Positions 8,294 to 18,044 of a stretch of 64,000 nucleotides of DNA are shown here, piece after piece. Source of the DNA: an uncultured Desulfomonile sp. (lineage in GTDB: Bacteria > Desulfobacterota > Desulfomonilia > Desulfomonilales > Desulfomonilaceae). Under the pieces are notes generated by a model. That model was not told the DNA's origin. It did not search any database and saw only the letters and a program-made list of their open reading frames with translations. Each line of letters starts with the position of its first letter. Positions within the stretch are counted from its first letter, which is position 1. The DNA lies in NCBI GenBank assembly GCA_903952205.1, contig CAJBEZ010000022.1:1-64000 (forward strand), given 5' to 3'. Position numbers and translations under genes: made by a program.

Positions 8294-9841
8294 TTATCCG
8301 TACATATCTATTTTCTTTTGTTTGAAATAGTTCTCCAGACCAAATTTCTTGACCCGGTAACCCATTTGCCGGAGAGTGATCCCCAATTCTCTGGCGGCCC
8401 TGGATTGGATCCAGTTGTTGCGTTCCAGAGCGGCCACAACTCCTCTCTTTTCCATTTCGGTCAGAGAATCGAGCCTCAAGAGCTTTTCCAGGCGCGTTTC
8501 GTTTATTGTGTGTTTAAGGTAGGGGGCAAGATCATCCACGTCAATAAGACCATTTTCGGAAATTATCGCAAGCCGCTCCAGCAGATTTTCCATCTCCCTG
8601 ACGTTGCCAGGCCAGTAATAGTAGATCAAAGCTGAAATCGCATTCGGCGAAAAATGGAGTTCTGAGCCATACTCGTGGGCAAGCGAGCGAGAAAAGAAAT
8701 TCAGCAGTCCAACGATATCTTCTTTTCTCTCTCTTAGCGGAGGGACAAGAATGGGAAATACATTTAGCCTGTAATAAAGATCATGCCTGAATTCCCCCAA
8801 GGAAGTGGCTTCAGTCAGGTCCTTATTCGTTGCGGCTATTATCCGGACATCAACCTTGCGCGTCTTAGAACTGCCCAGACGCTCGAATTCCTTGTCCTGC
8901 AAGAACCTCAACAGCTTTGCCTGAACTGGGAGAGACATCTCTCCGATTTCATCCAAGAACAAAGTTCCTCCCTCGGCTTCTTCCACTCTACCTATTTTAG
9001 CTTCTGTAGCGCCAGTGAATGCCCCCTTTTCATGTCCGAACAGTTCGGCCTCCAGCAGGTTTTCCGGCAGAGCCGCGCTGTTGACTTTGATAAAAGGATT
9101 TCTTGATCTGGCGCTAAGTTCATGAATTATTTGCGCTACCAGGGTTTTTCCAGTGCCCGATTCACCGAGTATGAGCACAGTAGCTCTTGTGGGAGCCACC
9201 TTCTTAACTAACTGTTGAGCTTCCAGTATCGCTGCGCTTCTAGCGATTGAAAAAAAGCCACTACTTTTTCTTGAAATCTTTTCTTTCAACAAAAGATTGG
9301 CCCTTACCAAAGTTTTCTCCCGCTCTTTCACCTGTTCATTCAAACTAAACAGTTGGGCGATAAAAGCAGCCAATATTGACAAAAACCAAACATCCTCCTC
9401 AAATGAAACGTCTTCATCGAACAGCCTGTCCACACTCAGAACCCCAATTGGGGAACCGTTGAGCGTTATTGGCACGCCGATGAATGAAATCTTGCCTTTT
9501 TCGCAATTTCTGGACCGTGTTTTGTTGAGGAAAAGAGGATCCTTACTAATGTCGGGAATCACAAACGGCTCATTGGAACTGAATATTTTTCCTGTGACCC
9601 CTTCATCAAACCTGTAAACCCCTCTTTTACGCTCCTGATAAGTTAAACCGTGAGACGCTCTGATTACCAACTTTCCTGTTTGAGAACTAATTATCGTTAC
9701 GGCGCCACGTTTCATTGTCAAATCTTCTGACAGAACGGAAAGAATTATTTCCAGAGTCTGGTCTAGATTCAAGGCTTGTCCGATTACCTGACTGATCTTG
9801 TATAAGGCATTAAGTTCCAGCTGGTTGATACGTGTCTTCAT
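8294..9841 (-). CDS. NifA-family sigma-54-dependent activator (GAF-AAA+-Fis)
   Basis: A 515-residue enhancer-binding protein that opens sigma-54 RNA polymerase complexes by ATP hydrolysis. A GAF sensor domain covers about residues 15-170. The AAA+ domain has Walker A GESGTGKT near 227, the sigma-54 contact loop GAFTGA near 272, Walker [12 protein letters not shown], and the R-finger region. A Fis-type helix-turn-helix ends the protein ([21 protein letters not shown]), which is especially like NifA and its relatives. No nitrogenase genes are in the window, so its targets are open. The ATG follows GAGAAGGAC. A 20-bp palindrome 180 bp upstream may be a binding site. Confidence 0.9.
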   Translation of the reverse strand: MKTRINQLELNALYKISQVIGQALNLDQTLEIILSVLSEDLTMKRGAVTIISSQTGKLVIRASHGLTYQERKRGVYRFDEGVTGKIFSSNEPFVIPDISKDPLFLNKTRSRNCEKGKISFIGVPITLNGSPIGVLSVDRLFDEDVSFEEDVWFLSILAAFIAQLFSLNEQVKEREKTLVRANLLLKEKISRKSSGFFSIARSAAILEAQQLVKKVAPTRATVLILGESGTGKTLVAQIIHELSARSRNPFIKVNSAALPENLLEAELFGHEKGAFTGATEAKIGRVEEAEGGTLFLDEIGEMSLPVQAKLLRFLQDKEFERLGSSKTRKVDVRIIAATNKDLTEATSLGEFRHDLYYRLNVFPILVPPLRERKEDIVGLLNFFSRSLAHEYGSELHFSPNAISALIYYYWPGNVREMENLLERLAIISENGLIDVDDLAPYLKHTINETRLEKLLRLDSLTEMEKRGVVAALERNNWIQSRAARELGITLRQMGYRVKKFGLENYFKQKKIDMYG

Positions 9842-10019
9842 GTCCTTCTCACATAAATCTTGAGGTTACTTTTGAGACATACGCACACCAGGATTTGTCT
9901 GCAATAAATAAGCCAGGATTTGGTAAAACATGACAGACAAGCTAAAACAGACGGATAGGCCTTTTGAAGCGAGTGACACTTGAATCGGTTGAGACACAAT
10001 GGTATTGGTATTGAGCAAA

Positions 10020-10039
10020 TTACTACAAATATGTAGTAA
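10020..10039. promoter_or_regulatory. Operator-like palindrome between divergent genes
   Basis: TTACTAC (10020-10026) and GTAGTAA (10033-10039) form a perfect 7+7 inverted repeat with a 6-base spacer. It lies between the sigma-54 activator (minus) and the small secreted protein (plus). A TATAAT box (10090-10095) sits downstream on the plus strand. The bound factor is unknown; it does not fit the TGT-N10-ACA site of NifA. Confidence 0.4.
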
Positions 10040-10130
10040 AAACAGGCTGAGGATGTAATGTGTCAAACTTGTATTGTTGTTCAATTATGTATAATTTAGA
10101 GACGAGATTACGTGACAACAGGAATGCCAA

Positions 10131-10403
10131 ATGAGGACTATAACTATTGTGGCGGTATTTTTAACAGTGGCCTGCATTCTTCTTTCGTCAGTTGACAATT
10201 CGTCCGCTCAAGGGGGCAGATCCCCTGATGGAGAATTAAAACGGGCACGAGACGGAAGAGTAAACTATCCAGGTGGGGCTGTTAATTGGGGGTACGGCAA
10301 CGGTTATGTAAATTTTCCGGGCGGCAGCGTGGACTGGACAAACCGAGGCAACGGAGGAATACGCATAACTGTTCCCGGGTTCAACAGTCGTATACGATGG
10401 TAG
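10131..10403 (+). CDS. Small secreted glycine-rich protein
   Basis: A 90-residue protein with a clear Sec signal peptide: MRTITIVAVFLTVACILLSS, with likely cleavage at SSAQ near residue 26-27. The mature part repeats a short unit: INWGYGNGYVNFPGG-like and VDWTNRGNGG-like stretches in which GG(A/S)V(N/D)W occurs twice (GGAVNWGYG and GGSVDWTNR). AGGAATGCCAA precedes the ATG. I do not recognise a family; a small envelope or surface protein is the most that can be said. It is divergent from the sigma-54 activator and convergent with nagZ. Confidence 0.65.
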   Translation: MRTITIVAVFLTVACILLSSVDNSSAQGGRSPDGELKRARDGRVNYPGGAVNWGYGNGYVNFPGGSVDWTNRGNGGIRITVPGFNSRIRW

Positions 10404-10463
10404 TGGCGCCATGTCGCTTGACTGAAAATAAAACAGGCGATGCGCCGCCCCCGCTAGGCCGTT

Positions 10464-11534
10464 TTAGACTTTTCCTGGGGAGTGAGAGCCAAAGTAGTCC
10501 TTAACGCTTGCTATGTCAAAATGTCTGTGCACTTCATAAACCGTTGGAAATAGCCCCTCGATTGAGACCAGCGAATTTCTGAGACGGTCTTCAGCCTGTG
10601 GAACTTCGTTCATTGATTTGAATATTCCTTCCCGGGAGGAAAACACTTTTTCAGGGGAATTACATATCAGTAATATGTCTGACCCCGCTTGGTAAGCAAG
10701 TAGCGAAGCTTTCTCAGCGCTATAGTATTTCCCAATAGCCCCCATATCCAGATCATCCGTTGCCACGGGGCCTGTGAAACCCAACTCTTTTCGAAGCAAA
10801 CCTCCAACTATCGCAGATGATAGGGACGCAGGGTACAGTGAATCCAAATCCGGAAATTTCACATGAGCTGTCATGATAATGTCCGCGCCCTTTTTGATTA
10901 CTGATTTAAATGGTAATAAATCCCTATGCCTGATAGTCTCCTGCGGTCTGTAATCTATTGGAAGATCCATGTGAGAATCGACATCCACAGCTCCATGGCC
11001 GGGAAAATGTTTCGGACAGGCCAATAAACCTTTAGACCTGAATTCTTCTATTACAATCGTTCCGAAATTAGCCACTTCAATTGGATTGGAACCGAAAGAA
11101 CGGTCACCTATCACAGTACCTTGGGGATCTATGCCTTCTCCTAAAACATCCAGCACAGGAATGAAATCCAGGTTAAATCCTGCCAGTCTGAGTTCTTGCG
11201 CTGTTGTGGAGGCAAAATGCCGGATGGTGTCATTCGGATTGTCTCCAGCCGCTAAGGTCATGGCGGGGGCAAATTCAGAGAACGGTGTCTTGAGCCGTTT
11301 GACTCTTCCGCCTTCCTGATCCACTCCAATAAGGAGTGGATGGCCGAGTTTATTTATTGCGAATTTCTGTATGGAGAAATTAAGTTCCGCTACCTGCCGG
11401 GGTTCGATTATATTCCGGCTGAACAGTATAACTCCGCATGGATTTATAGCCTCGATGAATTCTCCCAGTTCTGGACAGAACTCGGTCCCATAAAATCCAA
11501 CCATGAAAAGACGGCCATAGTCGCGTTCCAGCAT
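10464..11534 (-). CDS. nagZ: Beta-N-acetylhexosaminidase NagZ (GH3)
   Basis: A 356-residue glycoside hydrolase family 3 enzyme that removes N-acetylglucosamine from 1,6-anhydro-muropeptides in the cytoplasm during cell-wall recycling. The hallmark KHFPGHGAVDVDSH, containing the catalytic His/Asp pair, is near residues 175-188. The nucleophile region is ATDDLDMGAI near 265. GVDQEGGRVKRL near the N-terminus is also characteristic. No signal peptide is present, in keeping with a cytosolic NagZ rather than a secreted beta-glucosidase. Length is usual for the family. It ends convergently with the small secreted protein gene. Confidence 0.93.
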   Translation of the reverse strand: MLERDYGRLFMVGFYGTEFCPELGEFIEAINPCGVILFSRNIIEPRQVAELNFSIQKFAINKLGHPLLIGVDQEGGRVKRLKTPFSEFAPAMTLAAGDNPNDTIRHFASTTAQELRLAGFNLDFIPVLDVLGEGIDPQGTVIGDRSFGSNPIEVANFGTIVIEEFRSKGLLACPKHFPGHGAVDVDSHMDLPIDYRPQETIRHRDLLPFKSVIKKGADIIMTAHVKFPDLDSLYPASLSSAIVGGLLRKELGFTGPVATDDLDMGAIGKYYSAEKASLLAYQAGSDILLICNSPEKVFSSREGIFKSMNEVPQAEDRLRNSLVSIEGLFPTVYEVHRHFDIASVKDYFGSHSPGKV

Positions 11535-11657
11535 TTGAACCTGAATCTCCTCGTGAAGATTGATGAATTAGATAGCGTCAATCATTGTGTAAAGTTGAGA
11601 GTAAAGAACGGCCTCATATGAATCTGAGTTAGCTGCCAGTAATCCGGAGATCGAATT

Positions 11658-12476
11658 CTAGAAATAGCTGTGAAGTCCTGGCAGATAATTCACACCAAAG
11701 TATGTGAACATAACAGCGAAGAAACCGATGACCGAGAGCAGAGCGGTCCTCCGACCAGACCATCCGCGAGAAAGCCTCGCATGAAGAAATCCGGCGTAAA
11801 CCAGCCATGTTATCAGAGACCATGTTTCTTTAGGGTCCCAAGACCAATATGAGCCCCAGGCGTGTTCCGCCCAAGCCGCCCCGGTAATTATGCCCAACGT
11901 AAGGAGGGGAAAACCTATAAGAATAGATCTATAAACAATTTCATCAAGAAGTCTTTTGTCGGGAAGCACGGAGGCTATATTCGCTGAGGCTCTTGAAACC
12001 AGTAGCAGGATCGCCGCCACGAATGAAACCGCAAACCCGGCGTAACCGAGAAAACATGTAAAGACGTGAGCAACCAGCCAGTTGGATTGAAGCGCAGGTA
12101 TGAGAGGTCTTATGTTTGGATCTATCAAAAAAGTCGAAGCAAGAATGAGAAAAACTATAGGCGCCCCGAAAAGAGGAACTAAATCCTCACCAAACTTTTT
12201 CCAAACAACTATCAGGCCCAGAGCAACCGACCAGGAGAAAAATACCAAGGATTCATAAAGATTGGAAAGGGGGGCGTGACCAATGCCCATCCAGTATGAT
12301 TCCGCCCACCTTAGCGCTATAGAACCGGTATGGACGAACCAAAGAACCAAGAGTGCCGTCCAGAAGATTATGCTGAGTCGGCTTCGATCTTTCAACGACA
12401 CATACGTGATCAGATATACAATTATCCAACCCAAATATCCAAAAGCCAAATACGTGTTTATTTCAACATTGGTCAT
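11658..12476 (-). CDS. ccsA: Cytochrome c biogenesis protein CcsA/ResC type
   Basis: A 272-residue integral membrane protein with about eight hydrophobic helices and the tryptophan-rich haem-handling motif WGSYWSWDPKETW near residue 210. With ResB it forms the system II haem transporter/ligase that attaches haem to CXXCH sites outside the cytoplasmic membrane. The likely haem-ligating histidines flank this motif (HVFTCFLGYAGFA region upstream, LHARLSRGW downstream). It lies 34 bases downstream of resB on the same strand, an expected operon pair. Confidence 0.93.
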   Translation of the reverse strand: MTNVEINTYLAFGYLGWIIVYLITYVSLKDRSRLSIIFWTALLVLWFVHTGSIALRWAESYWMGIGHAPLSNLYESLVFFSWSVALGLIVVWKKFGEDLVPLFGAPIVFLILASTFLIDPNIRPLIPALQSNWLVAHVFTCFLGYAGFAVSFVAAILLLVSRASANIASVLPDKRLLDEIVYRSILIGFPLLTLGIITGAAWAEHAWGSYWSWDPKETWSLITWLVYAGFLHARLSRGWSGRRTALLSVIGFFAVMFTYFGVNYLPGLHSYF

Positions 12477-12510
12477 AAACTAAATCCAATCCGGACATAT
12501 AGAAATATCT

Positions 12511-13881
12511 TTACTGATTATGATGATTCTGCCTTTTTAACTCGGCCAACCTTGCAAGTCCCAGTTCAATACTTTCCCTAAATTCTCTGCGGAGTTTGCG
12601 GCTACGCCCCGAAACTACAACAATGGAAGTACCTTCATGAGCTTTGATCTCAATTAAGAGTCTCTGTAAATTGGTAAAAAGAGTCAGAATAAAACCGAGA
12701 ACCAACAGTGAACATCCCAACCACACCACATAAACTCCAGGGTCATATCCTATTTGTAAACCAGTGGCGTACATGGGGGTGAAACCGATAAAACGGATTT
12801 CTGTTCCATCAACAGCCATTGGTCGGGTATCCTTTTCATACATACTCGACGACTCCGGCTCCCGAGTCTGGCCAACAACGCTGACCTGAATTCCAGGGCC
12901 CTTTGCAACCGTTCCAGGATCCAGGCTCCTGATTTTAAGTTTAGACTGAGATCCGGGGATGTCTATTTGCTGCCGTGGATCGACACTTTTTTCTTCCAAC
13001 GCTCCATCGCTTAGTTTGAAAGAGAGCTTCACTGTCTTGACACCGATGACCCTATAATCAGCCTGAAAAAGGGAAATCCCTTCGTAGGTCAAAGGATGAT
13101 TTACCCTTATCGATCCAGATTGAATGTCCTTGCCATTCTGTGACAACCTGACATCGCTTCGAAACTCTTTGGGTTCGCCTGTAGGATATTTGAGGAGGGT
13201 AAAATCATCCACGGTAATTGAGAATGGAAGAGTTTGAGTCTCCTGCGTGGGGATCAAAGTGAACTTATCCGTCGTGTCGCCTTCTCTGATCAGCGCATGG
13301 CCTTTGTAACCCCAGAGGCCTCCAAGAAGGCCTCCCAGGAGAATTACTATGATGCCGACGTGAATCAGAGGGAAACCCAGGAGATGAATCTTTTGCTTGT
13401 TCCATTTGCATGTAACCGTACCTGAAGATTCCGCAATCTCGGCGGATGAACCCATGATTGAACGACCGAAGTTCAGAAGTTGATCCTTAAGTTCGCTGGT
13501 CCCCAAAGATGAACTGAAGCGCAGGAGAAAGGACATTTTTGTATTTTCGCTGTGATATTCCTTCAAGAGCAAAGGAATTCTCTGGAACAAGCATCCGAAG
13601 ATGTTAAGGGTAAGAAGACTCAAGAGAGAAACAAACCACCAACTCCTGAAAACATTATTCAGGTCTATGATCACTGCGAGCCGGAAAAGGAAAGGATTTC
13701 CAAAAATCGCTATTCGATCCAGGGACTCCCCCTGGGGAATGACTGTACCCAAGATAGCTCCAATCGCAATAGCGAACAGAAGGAATATTGTTGTTCTAAC
13801 GGAAGTGAAGAAGAATTTTATTTCAAACAAAATGGAGACTGATTCTGAAGAACCGGTTTCCGAAGACTTCGGTTTACTCAT
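12511..13881 (-). CDS. resB: ResB/Ccs1-like cytochrome c biogenesis protein
   Basis: A 456-residue ResB-family protein, partner of CcsA in system II cytochrome c maturation. It has an N-terminal membrane helix followed by GTVIPQGES, a second and third helix (LLSLLTLNIFGCLFQRIP; LGFPLIHVGIIVILLGGLL), a large periplasmic domain of about 220 residues, and a last helix near residue 390 (VYVVWLGCSLLVLGFILTLF). The motif HPLTYEGISLFQADY in the soluble domain is typical. GGAG precedes the ATG. It is the first gene of the resB-ccsA pair, with the mutase gene 29 bases upstream on the same strand. Confidence 0.92.
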   Translation of the reverse strand: MSKPKSSETGSSESVSILFEIKFFFTSVRTTIFLLFAIAIGAILGTVIPQGESLDRIAIFGNPFLFRLAVIIDLNNVFRSWWFVSLLSLLTLNIFGCLFQRIPLLLKEYHSENTKMSFLLRFSSSLGTSELKDQLLNFGRSIMGSSAEIAESSGTVTCKWNKQKIHLLGFPLIHVGIIVILLGGLLGGLWGYKGHALIREGDTTDKFTLIPTQETQTLPFSITVDDFTLLKYPTGEPKEFRSDVRLSQNGKDIQSGSIRVNHPLTYEGISLFQADYRVIGVKTVKLSFKLSDGALEEKSVDPRQQIDIPGSQSKLKIRSLDPGTVAKGPGIQVSVVGQTREPESSSMYEKDTRPMAVDGTEIRFIGFTPMYATGLQIGYDPGVYVVWLGCSLLVLGFILTLFTNLQRLLIEIKAHEGTSIVVVSGRSRKLRREFRESIELGLARLAELKRQNHHNQ

Positions 13882-13910
13882 TAAAAGTGAACTCCAAAAT
13901 TACTTATGAA

Positions 13911-15572
13911 TCAACAATGGGATGCGTGCAAGTACTCACCAAACACCTGACGTAAGACATCGCAAATCTCCCCAAGAGAGACCCTCTTACGCACGGCGTC
14001 CAGGATTGTAGGCATCATATTGTCGCTTCCCTGCGCCACTTTTTTTAATGTATCCAAACAATCTCTTACCGCCGCGGAATCACGCTCGGCATAAATCTTT
14101 TGTAATCTTTGTATCTGGGTCTCTCTAACCATCGGGTCAACTTTCAGCAGGCCCTTGGGCGGAGCGCTACCTGTCTGGAAACGATTGACTCCGACAATGA
14201 CCTGGCTTCCAGATTCGACAGCCTTCTGAAATTTGTAGGCTGAGTCCTGAATTTCTTGTTCTATGAAACCACATTCTACCGCTCTGACGGCGCCACCCAT
14301 TTCATCGATCTTCTGAATGTATTCAGTCGCAAGTCTTTCAATCTCGTCGGTAAGCGCTTCGACAAAATATGATCCTGCGAGTGGATCAACTGTTTCAGCG
14401 ACTCCTGTTTCATATGCGACTATCTGTTGGGTCCTCAGTGCAATTTGTACAGATTCCTGTGATGGAAGAGCGTAAGCCTCATCCTTTGAGTTGGTATGCA
14501 ATGACTGGGTCCCTCCCAAGGCTGCCGACAATGCCTGGAAAGCGACGCGAACGATGTTGTTTTCCGGTTGAGGAGCAGTAAGAGTACATCCAGCCGTTTG
14601 GGTATGAAAACGAAGCATCATGGCTCGTGGGTTGGATGCTCCAAAACGTTCTTTCATTATTCGTGCCCACATACGCCTAGCGGCCCTGAACTTGGCGATT
14701 TCCTCGAAGAAATCCTGATGCGCGTTGAAAAAGAAACTCAATCGTTCACCGAAAGAATCGACATTGAGACCAGCCTTTATTGCAGCTTCTACATAGGCTA
14801 TGCCATTGGCCAGGGTAAAAGCCACTTCCTGAACGGCTGTAGAACCGGCCTCTCTAATATGGTATCCACTGATGCTGATGGTGTTCCACTGGGGAACGTG
14901 TTGATTGCAAAAGGCGAAAATATCGGTGATGATCCGCATTGATGGTTGCGGTGGAAATATATAGGTCCCGCGAGCGGGGTATTCCTTCAGGATGTCATTC
15001 TGGATAGTTCCCCGAATTTTAGTGACATCGGAACCCTGTTCTTCCGCCGTGACTATATACATGGCGAGCAAAATGGCCGCAGGGGAATTGATTGTCATGG
15101 ACGTGCTCACAACCCCGAGGTCGATTCCATCAAAAAGAAGCTTCATGTCTTCGATCGTGTCTATAGCTACTCCTACCTTGCCCACTTCGCCCGCTGCGAG
15201 TTCATGGTCCGAAGAATAACCAATCTGCGTAGGCAGATCGAAGGCAACTGACAATCCTGTTTGCCCCTGGTCGATGAGGTATTTGAAACGTGCGTTTGTT
15301 TCTTGTGCGCTACCGAACCCTGCATATTGTCGCATTGTCCAGAAGCGTCCCCGGTACATGTTGGGCTGAACCCCTCGAGTAAATGGATAGCTCCCCGGAA
15401 CCCCAAGGTCATTTTCCACATCGAAGTCGTTCGTGTCCCAAGGCCAGTAAACCCTTTTCAGGGGAATTCCTGAAACGGTTGTGAATTCAGTTCTTCGTTC
15501 AGGACGCTTGGCTAAGCTGTCCTTAACCTTTTGATCCGACTTGATGCATTTCTCTTGGAAATCTTGGCTCAC
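13911..15572 (-). CDS. Methylmalonyl-CoA mutase family, large (catalytic) subunit without B12 domain
   Basis: A 553-residue acyl-CoA mutase TIM-barrel chain. The substrate-channel start has [15 protein letters not shown], matching the RPWTIRQYAGFS block of methylmalonyl-CoA mutases with its key Tyr, and then [46 protein letters not shown] and the [12 protein letters not shown] segment follow. The protein stops at about 550 residues, so the C-terminal cobalamin-binding domain is absent and must be a separate small subunit, as in archaeal and many deltaproteobacterial enzymes. That subunit is not in the window. The start is GTG with GAGGTGCGTC. The epimerase and a biotinyl carrier lie 1.5-2.4 kb upstream on the same strand. 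An isobutyryl- or ethylmalonyl-type substrate is not fully excluded. Confidence 0.88.
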   Translation of the reverse strand: MSQDFQEKCIKSDQKVKDSLAKRPERRTEFTTVSGIPLKRVYWPWDTNDFDVENDLGVPGSYPFTRGVQPNMYRGRFWTMRQYAGFGSAQETNARFKYLIDQGQTGLSVAFDLPTQIGYSSDHELAAGEVGKVGVAIDTIEDMKLLFDGIDLGVVSTSMTINSPAAILLAMYIVTAEEQGSDVTKIRGTIQNDILKEYPARGTYIFPPQPSMRIITDIFAFCNQHVPQWNTISISGYHIREAGSTAVQEVAFTLANGIAYVEAAIKAGLNVDSFGERLSFFFNAHQDFFEEIAKFRAARRMWARIMKERFGASNPRAMMLRFHTQTAGCTLTAPQPENNIVRVAFQALSAALGGTQSLHTNSKDEAYALPSQESVQIALRTQQIVAYETGVAETVDPLAGSYFVEALTDEIERLATEYIQKIDEMGGAVRAVECGFIEQEIQDSAYKFQKAVESGSQVIVGVNRFQTGSAPPKGLLKVDPMVRETQIQRLQKIYAERDSAAVRDCLDTLKKVAQGSDNMMPTILDAVRKRVSLGEICDVLRQVFGEYLHASHC

Positions 15573-15696
15573 GACGCACCTCGCTTTTCAGAATTGAAAG
15601 AGAGAAACTGTGGATATCCGCCTAATAAACTCGATCCTCATTAACTTGTAAATATTTTGTCAGCTTTGAGAAGAATAACTGTTCTAAATCTTTATT

Positions 15697-16824
15697 TCAT
15701 GAATTGTCAGACGCTGCTTTTTCACTCTCAATCTTGCACGAAATGCCCATGCCTTTCAATCCAGATTCAAAACACCCATTACACGAAATACAAGTTGCCC
15801 TGGAAATGTTTCCGCCAAGCCATCTATTTACAAGACCAGGCTCCCTGATGAATGGTCGGGCCATTGAAACGTAATCAGCGCAATTGTTTTTGATGATTTC
15901 CCCAATCTTTTGCAGTGACCTGAAACCACCAACTGAAATAACGGGAACCTTGACCTTCTCTTTGAATTGAGCGGCTAGATCAGCGAAATAAGCTTCGTCA
16001 ATATCGTGGTTTATTTTTGTGCGAACTGGGCCCAGGTCTTTCGGAGACGATGCGCTGCCTCCGCTTATTTCAATGGCGTCAATGCCGTCATTTGCGAGTC
16101 GTTTTCCTATTTCAAGAGTTTCCCTAATTTCCAGGCCCTTCTCTACGAAGTCTACGGCGTTGAGCTTGATCATAATGGGCCAGTCTGCCCCAACCTCAGC
16201 TCGGACAGCCTCAAGCGCTTCCCCAAGAATTCGGTAACGGTTAGAAAGATTCCCACCGTAACTATCGCCTCTTTGATTCCAACATGGCGCCAGGAACTGG
16301 TTGATTCCGTAACCATGTGCTCCATGGAGCTGAACGCCATCAAATCCCGATTGTTTTAGTCGCCTGGCGGCATTGGCGTAAGCTTGTATCAATTCCAGTA
16401 TTTGATTCTTGGGCATTGCTTTCAGATTATGTTTGACAGTTGGGTCATTTGTTTCGGAAGGAGCCCAAATTTCACCTTCCTGAGGAAATAGCTTAGGGTT
16501 TGCCCTAAATCCCGTGTGGACTATCTGGCCCACCAGTTTCCCACCTCCCGCATGGACAGTCTCTGCCAGTCTCTTCAATCCGGGAACTTGAGCGTCATCA
16601 TAATTTCCTAACATGTAAGGCAACTGTACGGCATTGGGCAATATATATTGATAACCAGAGATGATAAGCCCCACGCCACCTCGAGCCAAGCGATCGTAGA
16701 ATTCACATGTGAGGGCGGTAACGAATCCTTTTTCATCACCTGTCCCTGTCCACGTAGCGGATCTCACTGTTCTGTTACTTAATTCAAGGGAACGAATCCA
16801 GCTTTTTTCGAATAGTTGAGTCAT
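15697..16824 (-). CDS. NADH:flavin oxidoreductase (old yellow enzyme family)
   Basis: A 375-residue FMN TIM-barrel oxidoreductase. The start at 16824 (MTQLFEKSWI) follows GGGGGTTG; an upstream in-frame start would add eight atypical residues. Family features are SNRTVRSATW near the N-terminus, and VQLHGAHGYGINQFLAP with QRGDSYGG near residues 170-195 (the substrate-anion histidines and the FMN/loop region). VISVGGFRS and MARPFIREPGL form the FMN-phosphate region. The C-terminus carries CISCNGC and a further Cys, resembling the Fe-S segment of 2,4-dienoyl-CoA-reductase-like members but without their extra FAD domain. It may reduce an enoyl-CoA or another activated alkene; the position between mutase and carrier genes suggests acyl-CoA metabolism. 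Confidence 0.85.
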   Translation of the reverse strand: MTQLFEKSWIRSLELSNRTVRSATWTGTGDEKGFVTALTCEFYDRLARGGVGLIISGYQYILPNAVQLPYMLGNYDDAQVPGLKRLAETVHAGGGKLVGQIVHTGFRANPKLFPQEGEIWAPSETNDPTVKHNLKAMPKNQILELIQAYANAARRLKQSGFDGVQLHGAHGYGINQFLAPCWNQRGDSYGGNLSNRYRILGEALEAVRAEVGADWPIMIKLNAVDFVEKGLEIRETLEIGKRLANDGIDAIEISGGSASSPKDLGPVRTKINHDIDEAYFADLAAQFKEKVKVPVISVGGFRSLQKIGEIIKNNCADYVSMARPFIREPGLVNRWLGGNISRATCISCNGCFESGLKGMGISCKIESEKAASDNS

Positions 16825-17099
16825 AGAGGCAACCCCCGATAACATCAAGTAAATATTTTACTTTCTATTGTTGAATCGCCTTAGAGTCATAAATGAAAGG
16901 CTTTCCGAAAATATCAATCCGGACAAAAATCCGGATGAGAAAATCCTGACTTTCCGTGAAACCAATCCTGACCTGCCAAGGAAGTCAAAGAGCAGATGAC
17001 ACGGACATTAAAATCCCTTGACATGAAGATTCAAACAAACTCACGCATCAGCGATGCGGATTCCCGTCCCTCGGAATAATTCCCCCCGAGTCGGCTACC

Positions 17100-17312
17100 T
17101 TATTCAATGATTACTAGAACATCTCCGACTTGGTACGAATCTCCGACTTTTGCTTTTATTTCTTTGATGGCTCCGCTCGCGACGGCAACTATTGGAAGTT
17201 CCATTTTCATAGCTTCAATTATGACGAGATCCTGATCTTCCTGCACGCTGTCGCCAATATTAACCAGCACATTAATAACCTTGCCATTCATAGGCATAGT
17301 AACTTCGGCCAT
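17100..17312 (-). CDS. Stand-alone biotinyl (biotin carboxyl carrier) protein
   Basis: A 70-residue single biotinyl/lipoyl-fold domain with the biotinylation motif EAMKM, the target Lys being residue 36. The ATG at 17312 lies 8 bases after AGGAGG; an in-frame GTG 6 bases earlier is less well placed. It would carry carboxyl groups between a biotin carboxylase and a carboxyltransferase, for example in propionyl-CoA carboxylase or methylmalonyl-CoA decarboxylase/transcarboxylase. Those subunits are not in the window. The neighbouring epimerase and mutase genes support a methylmalonyl-CoA role. Confidence 0.9.
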   Translation of the reverse strand: MAEVTMPMNGKVINVLVNIGDSVQEDQDLVIIEAMKMELPIVAVASGAIKEIKAKVGDSYQVGDVLVIIE

Positions 17313-17583
17313 GTTCACAACCTCCTGGGGGATGTTTTTAGACTAAGTGATTAAATGAATTATTTGAAAAGAACCCGAATACTGTCTGATAAACGAATTG
17401 AGGTATTATACGATTGCGCATTCGTAATTGCAAAGATAAACCTTACCGCCCATTGGCGCCTAAAACAAAAAAGGCCTAGCACAGTATCATCATAAATATT
17501 GAGATCTGTACAGACCTAATAATAATTTATCAAGCTTGCTATAGCTCAGACTTATTCAACTTATCGCAACGAAAAAGACCAAC

Positions 17584-17994
17584 TTAGTGATCGTCAGATG
17601 AAGTCTGGCACAATTCCATGAGAATACCGTGAGTAGCTTTGGGATGCATGAAGGCCACGGACATTCCATGCGCCCCCTGTCTCGGTTTTTCATCAATCAA
17701 CTTGATTCCCTTGGCCTTCAGCTCGGATATAGCCTGGTTGATGTCATCCACTTCGTACGCTATATGATGTATGCCCTCTCCGTTTTTATCCAGGAACTTC
17801 TTTATTGCCGAAGAGCCTGAAACATCCTGGAGTAGTTCAACTGAACTATCGCCAATTGGAATGAAGGCTATTTTCATTCCCTGGTAGTCTTCTGTGTGCG
17901 TCACTTCGAGAGGAAGTCCTTCAGTGAAAAACTTCATCGCTGAGTCCAGATCACTTACGGCTACTCCAAGATGGGCTATCCTCTTTATTTTCAT
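17584..17994 (-). CDS. mce: Methylmalonyl-CoA epimerase
   Basis: A 136-residue vicinal-oxygen-chelate fold protein that interconverts (R)- and (S)-methylmalonyl-CoA. The metal-ligand pattern is visible: IAHLGVAVSDLDSAM at the start (His near residue 8), a middle SSVELLQ strand, GIHHIAYEVDDI near 75, and GILMELCQ at the end (terminal Glu). Length is normal. GAGGTTGTC precedes the ATG. Same strand and same neighbourhood as the mutase large subunit and the biotinyl carrier. Confidence 0.93.
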   Translation of the reverse strand: MKIKRIAHLGVAVSDLDSAMKFFTEGLPLEVTHTEDYQGMKIAFIPIGDSSVELLQDVSGSSAIKKFLDKNGEGIHHIAYEVDDINQAISELKAKGIKLIDEKPRQGAHGMSVAFMHPKATHGILMELCQTSSDDH

Positions 17995-18044
17995 GACAAC
18001 CTCGGCAGATCAACAGCAAATATAATTAAAAGAATGGCAAAACA

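Noticed and set aside
8294-9841. Assigning the sigma-54 activator as the nitrogen fixation regulator nifA
   Set aside because: Domain order fits, but no nif genes or NifA-type sites are visible, so only the family is stated.
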